This document shows positions 41,763-51,694 of a stretch of DNA of 64,000 nt, piece by piece (positions within the stretch are counted from its first letter, which is position 1; each line of letters begins with the position of its first letter). The DNA comes from Acetivibrio ethanolgignens (GTDB lineage: Bacteria; Bacillota; Clostridia; Lachnospirales; Lachnospiraceae), in contig NZ_LNAM01000112.1 in NCBI RefSeq assembly GCF_001461035.1, positions 59,584 through 123,583 on the forward strand, read 5' to 3'. The notes below the pieces were generated by a model. It was not told the DNA's origin. It did no database searches and saw only the letters and a list, made by a program, of their open reading frames with translations. Both the position numbers and the translations under genes were made by a program.

Positions 41763-42749
41763 ATGAATTTTATCAGACAGGAAGCAGGAAATATTTTAAT
41801 ATTTCTTCTTTTGGGTGCAGTGAATCTTTTTCTCTGGGCTGCCTATGATTTGCCAGGAGAGCCGGTTCTTTACAGTCTGGCAGCAGATATTCTGTTTTTG
41901 GTACTTTTTGAACTTTTTCGGGCAGTAGGGTATTGCCAGGGAAAGAGGGCTCTGGAAAAGGCTTTGGAGGCAGATGGGCTGGATATTTCCAGCCTGCCGG
42001 GAAAGGAAGTAGCCTTAGGTGAGGAATACCGGCGGCTTGTGACAAAAAGAGAAGAAAAGCTGCAGGGGCAGCTGGAGAAAAAGGAAGTACAGGCAGATGA
42101 CCTGAAAAAATATTATGGAATGTGGAGCCATCAGATTAAGACGCCGATTGCAGGTATCCGTCTGTTGCTTTCAGAGGAGCCTGTGGATGTGCGGGCAGTA
42201 AAAAGGGAGCTTTACCGGATTGAGCAGTATGTAGAAAGCACCCTCTGGTTTCAACGGATTCAGGAGGGAAATAATGATTTGCTACTCCGAACCTATAGTA
42301 CAGAGGATATTTTAAAGCAGGTAATTAAGAGAAATTCACCTCTTTTATTGCGTTCGGATTTGAAGCTAGAGCTGAAGCCTTATGATTACCCTATTTTGAC
42401 CGACCGGAAATGGATGGAATTTATTTTGGAGCAGCTATTGTCTAATGCGGCCAAATATACGAAGGCAGGGACGATCCGCATCCGAGTGAAGGATATTGAG
42501 GAGGCGGTAGATATCTTGATTGAGGATACAGGTATCGGAATCCGGCAGGAGGATCTTCCGAGGATTTTTGAATGGGGATATACCGGCTGGAACGGTCATG
42601 AGAATAAGAAGTCAACAGGAATTGGTCTGGCCCTGTGCCGTCAGGCAGCAGAGCTTCTGGGACATGAGTTGGTTATTGACTCTGAACTGGGAAAGGGAAC
42701 CCGGGCCACAGTGCGGATTTATCGTCCCAGAGTGAATTTGAAAGAATAA
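41763..42749 (+). CDS. Intramembrane-sensing histidine kinase, BceS type
   Basis: 328 residues. Two N-terminal helices (about 10-28 and 40-60) with a very short outer loop, so it cannot sense on its own and would listen to the ABC permease. Phospho-His is in 'WSHQIKTPIAGIRLLL', ATP-binding boxes 'QLLSNAAKYT', 'DTGIGIRQEDL', 'STGIGLALCRQAA'. Membrane sensor for peptide antibiotics in known systems. Confidence 0.92.
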   Translation: MNFIRQEAGNILIFLLLGAVNLFLWAAYDLPGEPVLYSLAADILFLVLFELFRAVGYCQGKRALEKALEADGLDISSLPGKEVALGEEYRRLVTKREEKLQGQLEKKEVQADDLKKYYGMWSHQIKTPIAGIRLLLSEEPVDVRAVKRELYRIEQYVESTLWFQRIQEGNNDLLLRTYSTEDILKQVIKRNSPLLLRSDLKLELKPYDYPILTDRKWMEFILEQLLSNAAKYTKAGTIRIRVKDIEEAVDILIEDTGIGIRQEDLPRIFEWGYTGWNGHENKKSTGIGLALCRQAAELLGHELVIDSELGKGTRATVRIYRPRVNLKE

Positions 42750-42760
42750 GACACAGGAAA

Positions 42761-42795
42761 GGGTGCGAATCTTACATGATTGTAAGGTTCCACCC
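42761..42795 (+). promoter_or_regulatory. BceR-type operator within a terminator-like hairpin
   Basis: TTACA-TGAT-TGTAA at 42772-42785 is an exact match to the consensus inverted repeat of Bce-type regulators. It is enclosed by GGGTG (42761-42765)/CACCC (42791-42795) and followed by TGTTTTTG, so the same bases form a transcript hairpin that could end the kinase message. TATAAT at 42840-42845 follows without a good -35 box, as expected for an activated promoter. Confidence 0.75.
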
Positions 42796-42878
42796 TGTTT
42801 TTGTAAGGGAAAATTTGGGATTTTTCTGCTTGGAGCTGTTATAATAAGAGCACAAATTGAGAAAAGGAGACGTAAAAA

Positions 42879-43646
42879 ATGGCGTTATTAGAGGTAAAAA
42901 AGCTGAAAAAGATATATACGACAAGGTTTGGAGGAAATCAGGTAGAGGCTCTTCGGCAGGTGGATTTTTCTGCTGAAGAGGGTGAGTATGTTGCAATTAT
43001 GGGAGAAAGCGGTTCAGGAAAGACCACTCTTTTAAATATTTTAGCAGCTCTGGACAAAGCAACAGCAGGAGAGGTGGTTTTAGATGGGGAGTCTCTTTCC
43101 AGCATTAGAGATAAGGAGCTGGCAGCTTATAGAAGGAACCATCTGGGCTTTGTATTCCAGGATTTTAATCTATTAGATACCTTTACTGCAAAGGATAATA
43201 TTTTACTTCCGCTGGTATTAAACGGCAAGGATCCACATTATATGGAGGTTACTCTGAAGCCTCTTTCTAAGCGGCTGGGTATTGCTGAAATATTAAATAA
43301 ATTTCCATATGAAATCTCCGGAGGAGAAAAGCAGAGGGTAGCTCTGGCTCGGGCGATGATTTCCCAGCCAAAGCTTCTTCTGGCAGATGAACCGACAGGA
43401 GCACTGGATTCTAAGTCTTCAGATGAGGTGTTACAGCTATTTGAGGATTTTAATTCTACCGGGCAGACAATACTTATGGTAACTCACAGTACCAAGGCGG
43501 CAAGCCATGCAGGAAGGGTTCTGTTTATTAAGGACGGTACGATATATCATCAGCTGTATCGGGAGAACAGGAGCGAAGAGGAAATGTATGAGGCAATTTC
43601 CGACACCTTAACACTTCTGATGTCAGGAGGAAAAAAGAATGAATAA
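42879..43646 (+). CDS. Antimicrobial-peptide ABC transporter ATPase, BceA type
   Basis: 255 residues. Walker A GESGSGKTTL, Q-loop 'GFVFQDFNLLDTF', signature ISGGEKQRVALARA, Walker B LLLADEPTGALD. MacB/Bce-type mechanotransmission ATPase. Overlaps the permease gene by 8 bp, so they are translated together. Confidence 0.94.
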   Translation: MALLEVKKLKKIYTTRFGGNQVEALRQVDFSAEEGEYVAIMGESGSGKTTLLNILAALDKATAGEVVLDGESLSSIRDKELAAYRRNHLGFVFQDFNLLDTFTAKDNILLPLVLNGKDPHYMEVTLKPLSKRLGIAEILNKFPYEISGGEKQRVALARAMISQPKLLLADEPTGALDSKSSDEVLQLFEDFNSTGQTILMVTHSTKAASHAGRVLFIKDGTIYHQLYRENRSEEEMYEAISDTLTLLMSGGKKNE

Positions 43647-45600
43647 GCACTTTTACTTAAAAATGGCAGTACAAAATATACGAAAAAACCGACGGATTTA
43701 TGTGCCATTTATTCTGGCCGCCATAGGAATGACAGCATTATACTGCATTTTCAGCTTCATGGCATATAATACGGGATTGGAGTTAGTGCGAGGCAGTGAT
43801 GTGGTAAAAACCGTACTTGCCATGGGCTGTCGGATTATGGAGATATTTTCTGTGATTTTTTTCTTTTATACGAACAGCTTTTTGATGAAGCAGAGGAAAA
43901 AGGAGCTGGGACTTTACTGTGTATTGGGAATGGAAAGACGCCATGTAGGCAGAATTCTTTCCCGGGAAACTCTGGTCTGCGGTGTGATTTCCATTGGAGG
44001 CGGCCTTTTACTTGGAAGCCTGTTTTCCAAGGCCTGTTATGTAATTTTACTGCGGCTTTTGGGAAATGGAGTAACTCTTGGATTTATGGCTCCAGGCAAA
44101 GCAATCGGAAGAACTGTTTTGGTCTTTGCAGGCGTATTTCTTTTGATTTATCTTTATAACAGCAGCTGTGTAAAAATGATACGGCCTTTGGAGCTTTTAC
44201 AAAGTGGAAAAAAGGGAGAAAGGGAACCGAAAGCAAAGTGGCTGCAGGCAATTCTTAGTACAGCGATGCTGGGATTTGGGTATTATCTTGCAATATCTAG
44301 CGGTTCGCCGGTAGAGGCTAGTAATGAATTTTTTATTGCAGTAATTTGGGTTATTGCAGGAACCTATGGACTGTTCCAGTCGGTAATCGTAGCAGTATTA
44401 AAGCTTTTGCAGAAAAAGAAAAGCTATTATTATAAAACCAGGAATTTTGTAGCGGTGTCGGGGCTTCAGTACCGGATGAAGCGGAATGCGGTTAGTCTGG
44501 CGAATATCTGTATTCTGTCTACGGCAGTATTAGTTATGGTTTCTACAACAGTAACTATCTATGCTCAGATAGAGGGAAGGGAAACGGTAATCCAGGTAAG
44601 CGGTGACTGGCAGGGAGAAAAGGAAACAAATGGGCTGGAAAAGCGGCTGGAAAAAATGATCGGGAAATATGGAAAAAAGAAAACAGATGTATTTGCTATG
44701 CGTGACAGTATAATAATCTGCTATTTGAAAAATGGAAGCTTTGTAAGAATGGAATCCGAAAAGGTTAATTTTACAGACATTGTAATACTGGAAATGATAG
44801 ATGCTCCCAATTTTGAAAAAAGCTTTGGAGAAAAGCTTTCTTTAAAGCCGGGAGAGGTAATTATCTATAAAATTCTTGGTGAGGAACTGCCAAAAACGAT
44901 TCAAATTGGAGAAAAAACTTATAAAGTAAAAGAGGCTCGCTACGGTTGCCCATATCCGGATATAAAAAAACCTGTCTCCAAAGCCTATTTTATAGTGACT
45001 GCAGATGAGAAGGAGCTGTGTAGTATTTATCAGATACTGTCAGGGGAGGAAACCTCTGCTTTAGAAAATTATCATTACTACTGGTATCTTTCGCCGGGGC
45101 TGGACCGGGAAGGAGAGCTTGAGCTGGCTAAAAAAATACGCTCTGCAGCTGATGAATATGGTCTTTTGACCGAGTCCGGTGAAGAGGCTAAGGAGGATTT
45201 TATTGCGTTTAATGGAAGCCTTTTGTTTATTGGAGTTTTTCTAGCAATTGTATTTATGGCAGCTACTGTTCTGATTATTTATTACAAACAGTTAACAGAA
45301 GGCTATGAGGATTGTGAACGGTTCCAGATTATGTGTAAGGTTGGAATGTCACAGGAGGAGATAAAAGCTTCTATCCGAAGTCAGGTGCTATTGGTCTTTT
45401 TCCTTCCGGTACTTATGGCAGGGATTCACCTTTTGGCAGCTTCTCCATGCCTTATGAAGATTCTGAATCTGTTTCAAGTTATGGATGAGAAGTTGTTTGC
45501 TGTCAGTGCGATTGTGACACTGGGAGTGTTTGCACTTATTTATATCTGTGTCTATGGAATTACGGCTAGAAGTTATTATCATATTGTGAATGGAAAATAA
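43639..45600 (+). CDS. Antimicrobial-peptide ABC transporter permease, BceB type
   Basis: 653 residues with ten predicted helices in the 1+3, then 2+... Bce layout: FtsX-like domains at about 55-175 and 525-650, and a large outer domain of about 210 residues (about 310-520) that would bind the peptide-lipid complex. Removes lipid II-targeting peptides such as bacitracin in characterised systems and signals to the kinase. Substrate here unknown. Confidence 0.9.
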   Translation: MNKHFYLKMAVQNIRKNRRIYVPFILAAIGMTALYCIFSFMAYNTGLELVRGSDVVKTVLAMGCRIMEIFSVIFFFYTNSFLMKQRKKELGLYCVLGMERRHVGRILSRETLVCGVISIGGGLLLGSLFSKACYVILLRLLGNGVTLGFMAPGKAIGRTVLVFAGVFLLIYLYNSSCVKMIRPLELLQSGKKGEREPKAKWLQAILSTAMLGFGYYLAISSGSPVEASNEFFIAVIWVIAGTYGLFQSVIVAVLKLLQKKKSYYYKTRNFVAVSGLQYRMKRNAVSLANICILSTAVLVMVSTTVTIYAQIEGRETVIQVSGDWQGEKETNGLEKRLEKMIGKYGKKKTDVFAMRDSIIICYLKNGSFVRMESEKVNFTDIVILEMIDAPNFEKSFGEKLSLKPGEVIIYKILGEELPKTIQIGEKTYKVKEARYGCPYPDIKKPVSKAYFIVTADEKELCSIYQILSGEETSALENYHYYWYLSPGLDREGELELAKKIRSAADEYGLLTESGEEAKEDFIAFNGSLLFIGVFLAIVFMAATVLIIYYKQLTEGYEDCERFQIMCKVGMSQEEIKASIRSQVLLVFFLPVLMAGIHLLAASPCLMKILNLFQVMDEKLFAVSAIVTLGVFALIYICVYGITARSYYHIVNGK

Positions 45601-45614
45601 AATAGAGAAGCTTT

Positions 45615-46970
45615 TTAGTTATACTGTTTTTTACGAAGCTCCAGAAAAATCATGGTAAAGGCTACAACACCAGCCAGGCCATCTGCAATCGGGCCTGCGT
45701 ACAAAATACCATCAATACCGATAATGAGCGGCAGAATAATAATCAGTGGCAGTAAAAAGAGAATCTGTCTGGTCAGAGACAGGAAAATACCCCGGGTTGG
45801 CTTTCCGATTGCCGTAAAGAAGTTGGAGGTAATTGGTTGACAGAAATTCCAAAAGGTAAAGAATAAAAATACTCTGAAATACCGGATAGCAAATTGATAA
45901 TATTCCTCAGAGCTATTTCCGAATAGAGAAATAATATTCCTTGGGAAAAGCTGAAACAGCAAAAAGGCAAAGACCGAAAGAACTGCACCGTAGGCACAAG
46001 CACGAAGATAAGCAGTCTTTACCCGCTTATATTTTCCGGCACCGTAGTTGAAGCTGACAATAGGCTGAAGACCCTGGGAAATACCAATGATAAAGGAGAA
46101 AAACACCTGATTTATCTTGGTAATGATGCCGACGCAGGCCAGTGGAATTGCAGAGCCATAGGCAGACAAGGCACCGTAGTAGGTCAGGGACTTGTTCATA
46201 ATAATCTGGACAAGCATCATAGCCAGCTGGTTGCTGCAGGGAGCACCACCCAGGGAAATGACCTTGCCGATATACCGTCCTTGCAGTCTTAGATTTTCTT
46301 TTGTCAGCGGGACGGTTTTATAATGACATAAATAATAAATTGCCATGCCACCAGAGATGAACTGACCGATAATCGTTGCCAGAGCAGCACCAGCCATGCC
46401 CATCTGAAAGTCGAAGACAAAAAGGGCATCTAAAATGGTGTTAATAATGGCACCAGTCAGATTACAAAGCATGGTAAATTTAGGACTGCCATCGGCACGA
46501 ATTAGATCTCCGCCACCCGTTGCTATGATAAGAAAAGGAAAGCCAATAGAGGTAATCCGGGTGTAGGTGCTGGCATATCCTAAGATGTTGTCTGGTGAAC
46601 CGAAAAATTTCAGCATCGGGGTCAGAAACAGCTGAGAGATAATCGTCAGGACGAGACCACAGCTAAAAAGCATGACAGCTGCATTGCCGATATAGCTGCC
46701 GGCTTCCTCTGTTTTTCCCTTCCCCATAGCCAGGTTAAAGGCAGAGGCACCGCCGATACCGAATAAAAGGGCAATAGCAATACAGGAAATCGACAGAGGG
46801 AAGGAAATGTTGGTGGCAGCATTGCCCAGCTCGCCGATACTTCTTCCGATAAAAAACTGGTCTACGATATTGTAAAGAGCACTGACCAGCATAGCAATAA
46901 TGCTGGGTACAGCAAAGCGTCTTAAAAGAATATTAATAGGCTCTTCGCCAAGAGGATTCGTATTTTTCAT
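45615..46970 (-). CDS. MATE family efflux transporter
   Basis: 451 residues, twelve helices in two halves. 'NILLRRFAVPSIIAMLVSAL' and 'DQFFIGRSIGELGNAA' open the MATE fold. Exports drugs or cationic compounds with Na+ or H+. Transcribed towards the Bce permease; the two stops are 15 bp apart. AAAGGAG before the start. Confidence 0.93.
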   Translation of the reverse strand: MKNTNPLGEEPINILLRRFAVPSIIAMLVSALYNIVDQFFIGRSIGELGNAATNISFPLSISCIAIALLFGIGGASAFNLAMGKGKTEEAGSYIGNAAVMLFSCGLVLTIISQLFLTPMLKFFGSPDNILGYASTYTRITSIGFPFLIIATGGGDLIRADGSPKFTMLCNLTGAIINTILDALFVFDFQMGMAGAALATIIGQFISGGMAIYYLCHYKTVPLTKENLRLQGRYIGKVISLGGAPCSNQLAMMLVQIIMNKSLTYYGALSAYGSAIPLACVGIITKINQVFFSFIIGISQGLQPIVSFNYGAGKYKRVKTAYLRACAYGAVLSVFAFLLFQLFPRNIISLFGNSSEEYYQFAIRYFRVFLFFTFWNFCQPITSNFFTAIGKPTRGIFLSLTRQILFLLPLIIILPLIIGIDGILYAGPIADGLAGVVAFTMIFLELRKKQYN

Positions 46971-47021
46971 GTGTATGACTCCTTTCTTAACTAGATTACC
47001 CCAAAATTCATATAATAAGAC

Positions 47022-47049
47022 TTGATTTTTTTTCCTATTGTTGTATTAT
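47022..47049 (+). promoter_or_regulatory. Promoter of the flavin reductase-rubredoxin gene
   Basis: TTGATT (47022-47027), 16 bp, TATTAT (47044-47049); AGGGAGGTG follows before the start at 47070. Confidence 0.5.
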
Positions 47050-47069
47050 GGAAATAGGGAGGTGAAACT

Positions 47070-47711
47070 ATGAATGCAAAGGCTTTGAGAAAGCTTTCTT
47101 ATGGTGTGTATATTGTAAGCAGCTGGGATAAGGGACGTCCGGTTGGATGTGTGGCAAACAGCGTTATGCAGGTAGCATCACAGCCTGCTGTAATCGCAGT
47201 CAGTGTTAACCATGAGAATTATACAAATGAGTGCATTAAGGCTTGTGGGCGGTTTGCCGTATCAGTGCTCTCTGAGCAGTCGGAACCGTCGATAATTGGT
47301 GTGTTTGGTTTTAAGAGCAGCAGGGATAATGATAAGTTTGACGAGGTACCACGGCTTTTAAAGTGCAATATGCCAGTTGTTCGGGATAGTGCAGCCTATC
47401 TTGTCTGCGAGGTTGTGGATAAGGTAGAGACACAGACACATACGGTATTCTTTGGAAAGGTTCTGGACGCAGATCTGCTTAACGAAGAGACGCCTATGAC
47501 CTACGCGTATTACCATGAGGTGGTAAAGGGAAAAAGTCCAAAGAAAGCACCTACCTATTTGCCGGAAGCAGATGATGAGGAAGCAAAATGGGTCTGCAGT
47601 GTATGCGGCTATGCTTACAGTGGTGATGTTCCATTTGGTGAGCTGCCAGAGGATTATCGCTGCCCGGTTTGCGGACAGCTAAAGGCTGTATTCCAGCTGA
47701 AAACAAAATAG
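47070..47711 (+). CDS. Flavin reductase-rubredoxin fusion protein
   Basis: 213 residues. The FMN-binding split barrel of the flavin reductase family is at about 1-150 ('[20 protein letters not shown]'); the rubredoxin is at about 168-210, with iron ligands in '[10 protein letters not shown]' and 'CPVCGQLK'. Such high-molecular-weight rubredoxins pass electrons to oxygen- or peroxide-reducing proteins in anaerobes. Fits the oxygen-defence theme with the hemerythrin. Confidence 0.92.
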   Translation: MNAKALRKLSYGVYIVSSWDKGRPVGCVANSVMQVASQPAVIAVSVNHENYTNECIKACGRFAVSVLSEQSEPSIIGVFGFKSSRDNDKFDEVPRLLKCNMPVVRDSAAYLVCEVVDKVETQTHTVFFGKVLDADLLNEETPMTYAYYHEVVKGKSPKKAPTYLPEADDEEAKWVCSVCGYAYSGDVPFGELPEDYRCPVCGQLKAVFQLKTK

Positions 47712-47733
47712 AAAAAGAAACGGGAGGACAACC

Positions 47734-48387
47734 ATGAGATTTTTTGTTGACACAGCGAATGTAGAGGATATTAAGAAGGCCAATGATATGGGAATTATCT
47801 GCGGTGTAACCACCAATCCATCTCTGATTGCAAAGGAAGGAAGAGATTTTGGTGAGGTAATCAAGGAGATTACAGGCATCGTTGACGGACCTATCAGTGG
47901 AGAGGTAAAGGCTACTACTACAGATGCAGAGGGTATGATTAAGGAAGGCCGTGAAATCGCAGCAATCCACCCTAATATGGTAGTTAAGATTCCTATGACT
48001 GTAGAAGGCTTAAAGGCAGTAAAGGTGCTGGCAAGCGAGGGTATTAAGACTAATGTTACTCTTATCTTCTCTGCTGCACAGGCACTATTAGCTGCAAGAG
48101 CTGGTGCTACTTATGTATCTCCATTCCTGGGAAGACTGGATGATATTTCTATGCCTGGCATTGATTTAATCGAAGAGATTACAGATATTTTCTCTGTACA
48201 TGATATCCAGACAGAAATTATCGCAGCAAGCGTAAGAAATCCGATCCATGTAATCGACTGTGCGAGAGCTGGTGCTGATATCGCTACTGTACCATATAAG
48301 GTATTAGAGCAGATGACCAGGCATCCTTTGACCGAACAGGGCATTGAGAAGTTCAAAGCTGATTATGAGGCTGTTTTTGGAAAATAA
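47734..48387 (+). CDS. fsa: Fructose-6-phosphate aldolase / transaldolase-like
   Basis: 217 residues, the short TalC/FSA form. '[16 protein letters not shown]', '[15 protein letters not shown]', Schiff-base Lys in 'MVVKIPMT', then '[14 protein letters not shown]'. Catalyses reversible aldol cleavage or transaldolase transfer in sugar phosphate metabolism; which of the two cannot be told here. Confidence 0.92.
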   Translation: MRFFVDTANVEDIKKANDMGIICGVTTNPSLIAKEGRDFGEVIKEITGIVDGPISGEVKATTTDAEGMIKEGREIAAIHPNMVVKIPMTVEGLKAVKVLASEGIKTNVTLIFSAAQALLAARAGATYVSPFLGRLDDISMPGIDLIEEITDIFSVHDIQTEIIAASVRNPIHVIDCARAGADIATVPYKVLEQMTRHPLTEQGIEKFKADYEAVFGK

Positions 48388-48437
48388 AAATAAGGGGCTT
48401 TGAGGCAATGTTATTTAGTTAGCATCAACCTGTTAAA

Positions 48438-48469
48438 TTAAGGGGTAAATCCACGGATTTGCCCCTTAA
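48438..48469 (+). terminator. Hairpin after the aldolase gene
   Basis: TTAAGGGGTAAATC pairs with GATTTGCCCCTTAA (one G-T), loop CACG. No T-run follows. It ends 4 bp before the -35 box of the next promoter. Confidence 0.6.
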
Positions 48470-48473
48470 ATCA

Positions 48474-48502
48474 TTGACAAAATTCGGGGGGGGGGGTATA
48501 AT
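48474..48502 (+). promoter_or_regulatory. Promoter with an 11-G tract in its spacer
   Basis: Perfect TTGACA (48474-48479) and perfect TATAAT (48497-48502). The 17-bp spacer is AAATTC followed by eleven G (48486-48496). Slippage in the tract would change the spacer length and hence promoter strength. Drives the GGDEF gene. Confidence 0.85.
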
Positions 48503-48586
48503 TATACATATAATAATTAGATATATCTACGACGATTGGAGCACAGATTTTTATTGTGGGAGCTTCAAACAGTGGGGGTAATAGTG

Positions 48587-49672
48587 ATGAAATGGATTAA
48601 AGCCTTGATAGAAAGTGAGCGTGGCATAGATTATTCAAAAGAAAATGCAACGATTGTAAAATACTGGTGTCCGATGACATTGGTTATAAATATTTGTATT
48701 TTGATAATAAGCATACATTATTTGGTTATCTATAAAAAGGCGACCCCGATATATAATGAGATAAAATCGCTAACGTATATAGCTATTACGCTCATAGAGA
48801 TGATAGCGAGTATTTTCGTTGGGAAATCAGTAATACATGAAAACGAGAAATTATTTGATATATTTTTGAGGATTTATATCCTTGGAGGTTCAGTGCTGTC
48901 TTGTCTGAATTTTATATCTACTGGCGTGTATACATATTTCGTCGGAGTGCTGGTTACCATTATGCCATTGATTTTTTCACTAAAAAAGCATATGATTGAC
49001 CTCGCCTGGCTAATCATAAGCTTCTTTGCGGTAGCAGAAATATGCCTGAAGGATGCCACTAGTATTGTAAAAATGGATATCACGATGTCTATGCTTGGTT
49101 TGACATGGGGACTTTTGATTGGAATATTCATTCGAAATTATAATTATCTAGAATTGGCAAAGGCAAAAATGGAACTGGAAAGAGTTAATAAAGCAGATGC
49201 TTTAACAGGAATTGGTAACAGATTGAGTTATGAGATAGTGAGAGAAAAGGTAAATGCTGAAGATGGGCATATTGCAGTTTTGTACGCAGACATTAATAAT
49301 TTGAAATATGTTAATGATAAATACGGTCATGCAGCGGGTGACGAATTGATAAAGACAGTTGCTGGTGTTCTGCAATCCACCTTAAATGAAAGATTTTCCT
49401 TGCACAGGATAGGAGGAGATGAATTTGTAGGTATTTCCAGAAATAGAATTACCTTCGATGTAATAGAAGTATCCTTAAGCAAGCTTAAAAACAAAAAGAC
49501 AAAAGATGGGTTTGATTGCGACATCGCGATTGGATATGCTTCTTCAAATGAATTCCCGGAAATGAAAGTACCAGAGCTAGAGAAAATTGCGGAACAACGG
49601 ATGTATAAGCATAAAACCCAGTATTATTTAGAAAAGGGGATAGAAAGGCGAAAAGCTGAAAGACGTGAATGA
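48587..49672 (+). CDS. Membrane-bound diguanylate cyclase (GGDEF)
   Basis: 361 residues from the ATG at 48587 (GTGGGGGTAA upstream); a TTG at 48536 is in frame but unlikely. Six or so membrane helices at about 25-185 form a sensor-like region. The GGDEF domain is at about 205-350: 'DALTGIGNRLSYE', 'YADINNLKYVNDKYGHAAGD' and the active site RIGGDEFVG. The inhibitory RxxD site is absent at its usual place. Makes cyclic di-GMP from GTP. Confidence 0.9.
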   Translation: MKWIKALIESERGIDYSKENATIVKYWCPMTLVINICILIISIHYLVIYKKATPIYNEIKSLTYIAITLIEMIASIFVGKSVIHENEKLFDIFLRIYILGGSVLSCLNFISTGVYTYFVGVLVTIMPLIFSLKKHMIDLAWLIISFFAVAEICLKDATSIVKMDITMSMLGLTWGLLIGIFIRNYNYLELAKAKMELERVNKADALTGIGNRLSYEIVREKVNAEDGHIAVLYADINNLKYVNDKYGHAAGDELIKTVAGVLQSTLNERFSLHRIGGDEFVGISRNRITFDVIEVSLSKLKNKKTKDGFDCDIAIGYASSNEFPEMKVPELEKIAEQRMYKHKTQYYLEKGIERRKAERRE

Positions 49673-49699
49673 ACTTAATGCAAAATAAAAGTAAAATAT

Positions 49700-49735
49700 A
49701 AATAGATTGTTCTCTTCTGAGGATGGTCTATTTTT
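49700..49735 (+). terminator. Terminator of the GGDEF gene
   Basis: AAATAGA pairs with TCTATTT, inner CTC/GAG, T-rich tail. Confidence 0.5.
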
Positions 49736-49874
49736 GTTTTATGGGAAAAATTCAAGAGGTGGCAGATTGCTGCATAATTTTTGTTTACTTTTTAGAAAAA
49801 TAATGATAAAATTGATTTGTATTATGAGGATTTTTGTGAAATTATAATAAAGATAGATGTAAGGAGGCAGTTTC

Positions 49875-50963
49875 ATGATTTCAAACCAGATACTTCAAAG
49901 TACAATAGAAGGTTTAAAGGCAATTACAAGAATTGACATATGCATAATGGATACAGAGGGAAAGATTCTTGCCTCTACAACAACTGGTGTAGAGGAATAT
50001 GAGGAGGCTGTGCTTGCCTTTGTAAATTCTCCGGCAGACAGCCAGGCTTTGCAGGGCTTCCAGTTCTTCAAGGTATTTGATGAGCACCAGCTGGAGTATA
50101 TTATTCTGGCAGAGGGCGACAGTGATGATGTATATATGGTAGGAAAGATTGCATCCTTCCAGATTCAGAATCTCTTAGTTGCTTATAAAGAGAGATATGA
50201 TAAGGATAACTTTATCAAGAACCTTCTGTTAGATAACCTTCTTCTGGTAGATATTTACAATCGTGCCAAGAAGCTCCATATTGAAACGGATGTCCGTCGT
50301 GTGGTATATATTATTGAGACAAAGAATGAAAAGGATACGAATGCTTTAGAGACGGTACGCAGCTTATTTACCGGTAAAACCAAGGATTTCATTACTGCGG
50401 TAGATGAAAAGAACATTATCCTGGTTAAGGAGCTTAAGCCAAATGAGACCTATGACGACCTGGAGAAGACAGCGAAGGTCGTACTGGATATGCTGAATAC
50501 GGAGGCTATGACACAGGTGCATATCGCTTATGGTACGATTATTAATGAGATTAAGGATGTATCCCGTTCTTACAAGGAAGCAAAGATGGCTCTGGATGTA
50601 GGAAAGATTTTCTACAGCGAGAGAAATATTGTGGCTTACAGTAATCTTGGTATTGGACGTTTGATTTATCAGCTTCCTATGCCACTTTGCAAGATGTTTA
50701 TCCGTGAGATTTTTGATGGAAAGTCACCGGATGATTTTGATGAGGAGACACTGGCTACTATTAATAAGTTCTTTGAGAATAATCTGAATGTGTCTGAGAC
50801 CTCCAGACAGCTGTATATTCACCGTAATACCCTGGTATACCGTCTGGACAAGCTACAGAAGAGTACTAACCTTGACCTGCGTGTATTTGAAGATGCGATT
50901 ACCTTTAAGATTGCACTGATGGTAGTAAAATATATGAAGTATATGGAGTCTCTGGAGTACTAA
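49875..50963 (+). CDS. PucR/CdaR-type transcription regulator
   Basis: 362 residues. The N-terminal domain resembles the sugar-diacid-recognition/PAS-like region ('ICIMDTEGKILAST'). The C-terminal PucR helix-turn-helix at about 305-358 reads 'NLNVSETSRQLYIHRNTLVY' then 'RLDKLQKSTNLDL'. Target unknown; it sits directly upstream of ftsE with a 17-bp gap, so it may share the division operon. AAGGAGG before the start. Confidence 0.85.
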   Translation: MISNQILQSTIEGLKAITRIDICIMDTEGKILASTTTGVEEYEEAVLAFVNSPADSQALQGFQFFKVFDEHQLEYIILAEGDSDDVYMVGKIASFQIQNLLVAYKERYDKDNFIKNLLLDNLLLVDIYNRAKKLHIETDVRRVVYIIETKNEKDTNALETVRSLFTGKTKDFITAVDEKNIILVKELKPNETYDDLEKTAKVVLDMLNTEAMTQVHIAYGTIINEIKDVSRSYKEAKMALDVGKIFYSERNIVAYSNLGIGRLIYQLPMPLCKMFIREIFDGKSPDDFDEETLATINKFFENNLNVSETSRQLYIHRNTLVYRLDKLQKSTNLDLRVFEDAITFKIALMVVKYMKYMESLEY

Positions 50964-50980
50964 AAGAGAGGAAGTAAAGC

Positions 50981-51694
50981 ATGGCTTATATGGAAGAGAA
51001 TCCAATTATAACATTAGAACATGTATCGAAGACATATCCTGCGGGGACGAAGGCTTTGCAGGATTTGTCTTTAACTATACATAAGGGAGAATTTGTATTT
51101 ATTGTCGGAAGCAGCGGCTCTGGCAAGTCTACGCTGATAAAGCTTCTGCTAAAGGAAATCGAGCCGACCTCAGGAAAAATAGAGGTAAACGGTCAGGAGC
51201 TTACAACGATGAAGCACAAGCAGGTGGCGAAGTACCGCCGTAAGCTGGGCGTTGTGTTTCAGGATTTTCGCCTGTTAAAGGACAGAAATGTATTTGAGAA
51301 TGTAGCTTTTGCTCTGCGAGTAGTGGGAAAGTCGAATTATGCGATACGACGCCAGGTGCCTGCTATTTTAACGATAATGGGGTTGGGTGACAAATATGCA
51401 TCTCTTCCGAGACAGTTGTCGGGAGGCGAGCAGCAGAGAGTGGCATTGGCGAGAGCTTTGGTCAACAAGCCGCCGATTTTGTTAGCTGATGAGCCTACCG
51501 GTAATCTGGACCCGAAGAATTCATGGGAGATTATGAAGCTTTTGGATGAGATAAATAAAAAAGGAACTACTGTAGTAGTAGTGACTCATAACAGTGAAAT
51601 CGTAGATGCGATGCAGAAAAGGGTTATTACTATGAAAAAGGGCGTTATGATAAGTGACGAGCAAAAAGGTGGATACAGCTATGACAAACATTAG
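50981..51694 (+). CDS. ftsE: Cell division ATP-binding protein FtsE
   Basis: 237 residues. Walker A GSSGSGKST, 'GVVFQDFRLLKDRNVFENV' typical of FtsE, signature LSGGEQQRVALARA, Walker B LLADEPTGNLDP. With FtsX it relays cell-division signals to a wall hydrolase. Overlaps ftsX by 14 bp. Confidence 0.96.
   Translation: MAYMEENPIITLEHVSKTYPAGTKALQDLSLTIHKGEFVFIVGSSGSGKSTLIKLLLKEIEPTSGKIEVNGQELTTMKHKQVAKYRRKLGVVFQDFRLLKDRNVFENVAFALRVVGKSNYAIRRQVPAILTIMGLGDKYASLPRQLSGGEQQRVALARALVNKPPILLADEPTGNLDPKNSWEIMKLLDEINKKGTTVVVVTHNSEIVDAMQKRVITMKKGVMISDEQKGGYSYDKH

Noticed and set aside
48486..48496. Sequencing error in the G run
   Set aside because: It could be one base off, but the boxes at exactly 17 bp on either side fit a real promoter; the length should still be confirmed from reads.
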